Positions 62,589 through 64,000 of a DNA stretch of 64,000 nt are shown here, one piece after another (the stretch's first letter is position 1; each line of letters opens with the position of its first letter). Under the pieces are notes generated by a model, which did no database searches, had not been told where the DNA came from, and saw nothing but the letters and a program-made list of their open reading frames with translations. Origin of the DNA: Candidatus Bathyarchaeia archaeon (GTDB lineage: Archaea > Thermoproteota > Bathyarchaeia > Bathyarchaeales > Bathycorpusculaceae); contig CP166960.1 in assembly GCA_041447175.1 (NCBI GenBank), forward strand, positions 1,690,519-1,754,518. The letters are read 5' to 3'. The translations under genes were made by a program, and so were the position numbers.

Positions 62589-64000
62589 TTAGCGTTGCAG
62601 AGTCTGAACGCACTGCTTGTTGTTGTCGTAGACTTTAACTGTCAACGGCATTTGCCCGACTGCAAAGTGGGTTGCGCATCCAAAGCAGGGGTCGTAGGCG
62701 CGGAATGCCATTTCGACTTTGTTAAGGACGCCTTGGTCGCAGTTGCCGCCTTTGATTAAGCCTTTGGCTGCGTCGCGTATGCTCATGCAGATGGCGGGGT
62801 AGTTGTTGGTTGTTGCGACAATCATGTTGACGTCTTTGACAAGGGCATCTTGGTCTAAGGTGTAGTCGTGAATGAGGGTGCCTCGTGCTGCTTCAACGAT
62901 GCCGACGCCTTGTCCGGGTTCGCCTGGCTTGTTGCGTATGTTGGTGCTGGTGATTTCAGGGTCTTTTGAGAGTTCGACTGCGCGTTCAGCAGCGTAAAGT
63001 AGTTCGATAAGTCGTGCCCAGTGGAACGCTAAGGTGCCGTGGACGGGTTTGCCCAAGGTCTTAAACATAGTCTCGTATTCTGCTTGTGCCAGTGGGGTTG
63101 CCATGCCGTCAGCAGCATTTAACCTGCCGAGAGGACCAACACGGTACACGCCGTTGTCGGCGCCATAGCTCATGCCGTTCCAGCCGATTTTCTTGAGGTA
63201 GGGGAACTTGCTGTAAGTCCAAGGCTCCACGTGTTCGGCGACGTGTTCAAGGTAGTCTTTGGCTTCGAATTTGACGAATTCTTTGCCCGCGGGGTCAACA
63301 ACGCGGACTTTGCCGTCGTAGAAATTAGCATGGTTGTTGCCGTCGACGGTGCCCATGTAGTAGGTGTTCATTGTGTAGGCGTCGCTCTTAATCATGTCTA
63401 AGTATGTGCTGTTGCCTAAGACAAGGTCGTGGAAGGTTTTTAGAGAGAACTGTGCGAATTTGACGGTGGATTCAGACATGTCTTGGATATCTTTGCGGTC
63501 TGCTTCGTTTAGGGCTTTGCTGATGCCGCCTGGAAGCCCACTGACGGGGTGAGTTGCTTTTCCGCCAAGGATTGCGGTGATTTTTTGTCCATAAGCGCGG
63601 TGCTTGATGACTTCTTTGGCTACGTCCAGTCCTGCCTTCTCGATAACGCCCAAGATGTTACGTTTTTCTGGTGGGGCGTCGGGTCCAACAATGAAGTCGG
63701 GACCGCCTAAGAAGTAGAAGTGGAGAATGTGGTCATAGATGAAGTAACCCATGTATTGGAGTTCACGGAGTTTTTTGGCGGTGGATGGTGGGTCTACTTT
63801 GAAAGCTTGGTCGAGGGCTTTGGTGGCTGCGTAATGGTGTGCAACGGGGCAGACACCGCAGATTCTTGTGGTAAGTTGCGGCATGAGTTCTGCACGTCGT
63901 CCAATGCAGAATTTTTCAAAGCCTCGAAGTTCGGGAATTTTAAGGTAAGCGTTTTCCACATCGCCTTGGTCGTTAAGGAATATGGAGATGTTCCCGTGAC
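62589..64000 (-). CDS. mvhA: NiFe hydrogenase large subunit (group 3, Mvh/Frh-like), 5' end beyond window
   Basis: Catalytic subunit holding the Ni-Fe site. The frame is open to the window edge and the N-terminal part reads HGNISIFLNDQGDVENAYLK, just after where the family's EGH would be; the real start is outside. The first Cys motif TRICGVCPVAHH and the last, YDPCFGCATHF, bind the metals. The C-terminal 25 residues after the final His would be removed by the protease encoded next. FRAYDPC and the overall layout fit the F420-non-reducing hydrogenase of methanogens; F420-reducing FrhA is the alternative. Its small subunit is probably beyond the edge. Confidence 0.93.
   Translation of the reverse strand, partial: HGNISIFLNDQGDVENAYLKIPELRGFEKFCIGRRAELMPQLTTRICGVCPVAHHYAATKALDQAFKVDPPSTAKKLRELQYMGYFIYDHILHFYFLGGPDFIVGPDAPPEKRNILGVIEKAGLDVAKEVIKHRAYGQKITAILGGKATHPVSGLPGGISKALNEADRKDIQDMSESTVKFAQFSLKTFHDLVLGNSTYLDMIKSDAYTMNTYYMGTVDGNNHANFYDGKVRVVDPAGKEFVKFEAKDYLEHVAEHVEPWTYSKFPYLKKIGWNGMSYGADNGVYRVGPLGRLNAADGMATPLAQAEYETMFKTLGKPVHGTLAFHWARLIELLYAAERAVELSKDPEITSTNIRNKPGEPGQGVGIVEAARGTLIHDYTLDQDALVKDVNMIVATTNNYPAICMSIRDAAKGLIKGGNCDQGVLNKVEMAFRAYDPCFGCATHFAVGQMPLTVKVYDNNKQCVQTLQR

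Noticed and set aside
1-64000. CRISPR array or rRNA genes
   Set aside because: No regularly spaced repeats and no rRNA-like conserved stretches were seen anywhere in the window.

Overview
The window is archaeal chromosome, most probably from an anaerobic archaeon of the Bathyarchaeia/Thermoproteota type. This assignment is inference. It rests on aldehyde:ferredoxin oxidoreductases with dedicated polyferredoxins, a methanogen-type (group 3, Mvh/Frh-like) NiFe hydrogenase, surface proteins ending in a PEF(P)-like motif plus membrane anchor, AT-rich TATA boxes, Shine-Dalgarno starts, and tRNA genes that seem to carry introns. No rRNA operon or CRISPR array is visible.

Layout. 1-3000: ablB-ablA, which make the osmolyte N-epsilon-acetyl-beta-lysine, and an EamA transporter. 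3100-10700: a complete bacterial-type UvrABC excision-repair set (uvrB; then uvrA overlapping uvrC). 10.7-20.4 kb: small zinc-ribbon, regulatory and secreted proteins, a flavodoxin, a vapBC toxin-antitoxin pair beside a decayed gene, and an MFS sugar porter.

20,594-29,849 is the most striking segment. It is a 9.2-kb integrated element bounded by perfect 47-bp direct repeats that are the 3' half of a tRNA-Arg(CCU) gene. Its tyrosine integrase is split by the attachment site in the SSV fashion: the N-terminal part lies at the right end and the C-terminal part at the left end, in frame through the repeat. The AT-rich cargo includes helical HEPN-like proteins, a free-standing RarA/MgsA C-terminal-like protein, a possible nuclease-fold protein with no normal start codon, an AbrB-like protein, membrane proteins and a beta-helix surface protein.

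29.8-33.4 kb: the target tRNA-Arg and a nearby tRNA-Leu(UAA) both have about 30 extra bases in the D-loop. Downstream of tRNA-Leu lie a 120-bp copy of part of a glycosyltransferase gene, a membrane-linked ArsR-type regulator and a decayed tRNA-Leu 3' half, which look like the remains of another insertion. 33.4-42.9 kb: a repeat-domain surface protein, a membrane glycosyltransferase, a possible RNase H-fold/zinc-ribbon protein, two ABC-2 exporters and an MscS channel. 42.9-46.3 kb: an aberrant tRNA-Thr, a gene with an in-frame stop, and a DNA methyltransferase next to a two-HKD phospholipase-D-family protein, possibly a restriction-modification pair. 46.5-55.5 kb: an Lrp-type regulator, an M20 deacylase, tRNA-Met, an AAA/DUF4143 ATPase behind a tandem operator, a WrbA-like flavodoxin, a NapH-like iron-sulfur protein and an M24 peptidase.

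56.4-64.0 kb is an energy-metabolism block: two paralogous AOR-polyferredoxin pairs flanking a MoaD-like sulfur carrier (probably for the tungsten/molybdenum pterin cofactor), then a hydrogenase maturation protease and the large subunit of the hydrogenase, which runs off the right edge. Together these would link aldehyde oxidation, ferredoxin and hydrogen.
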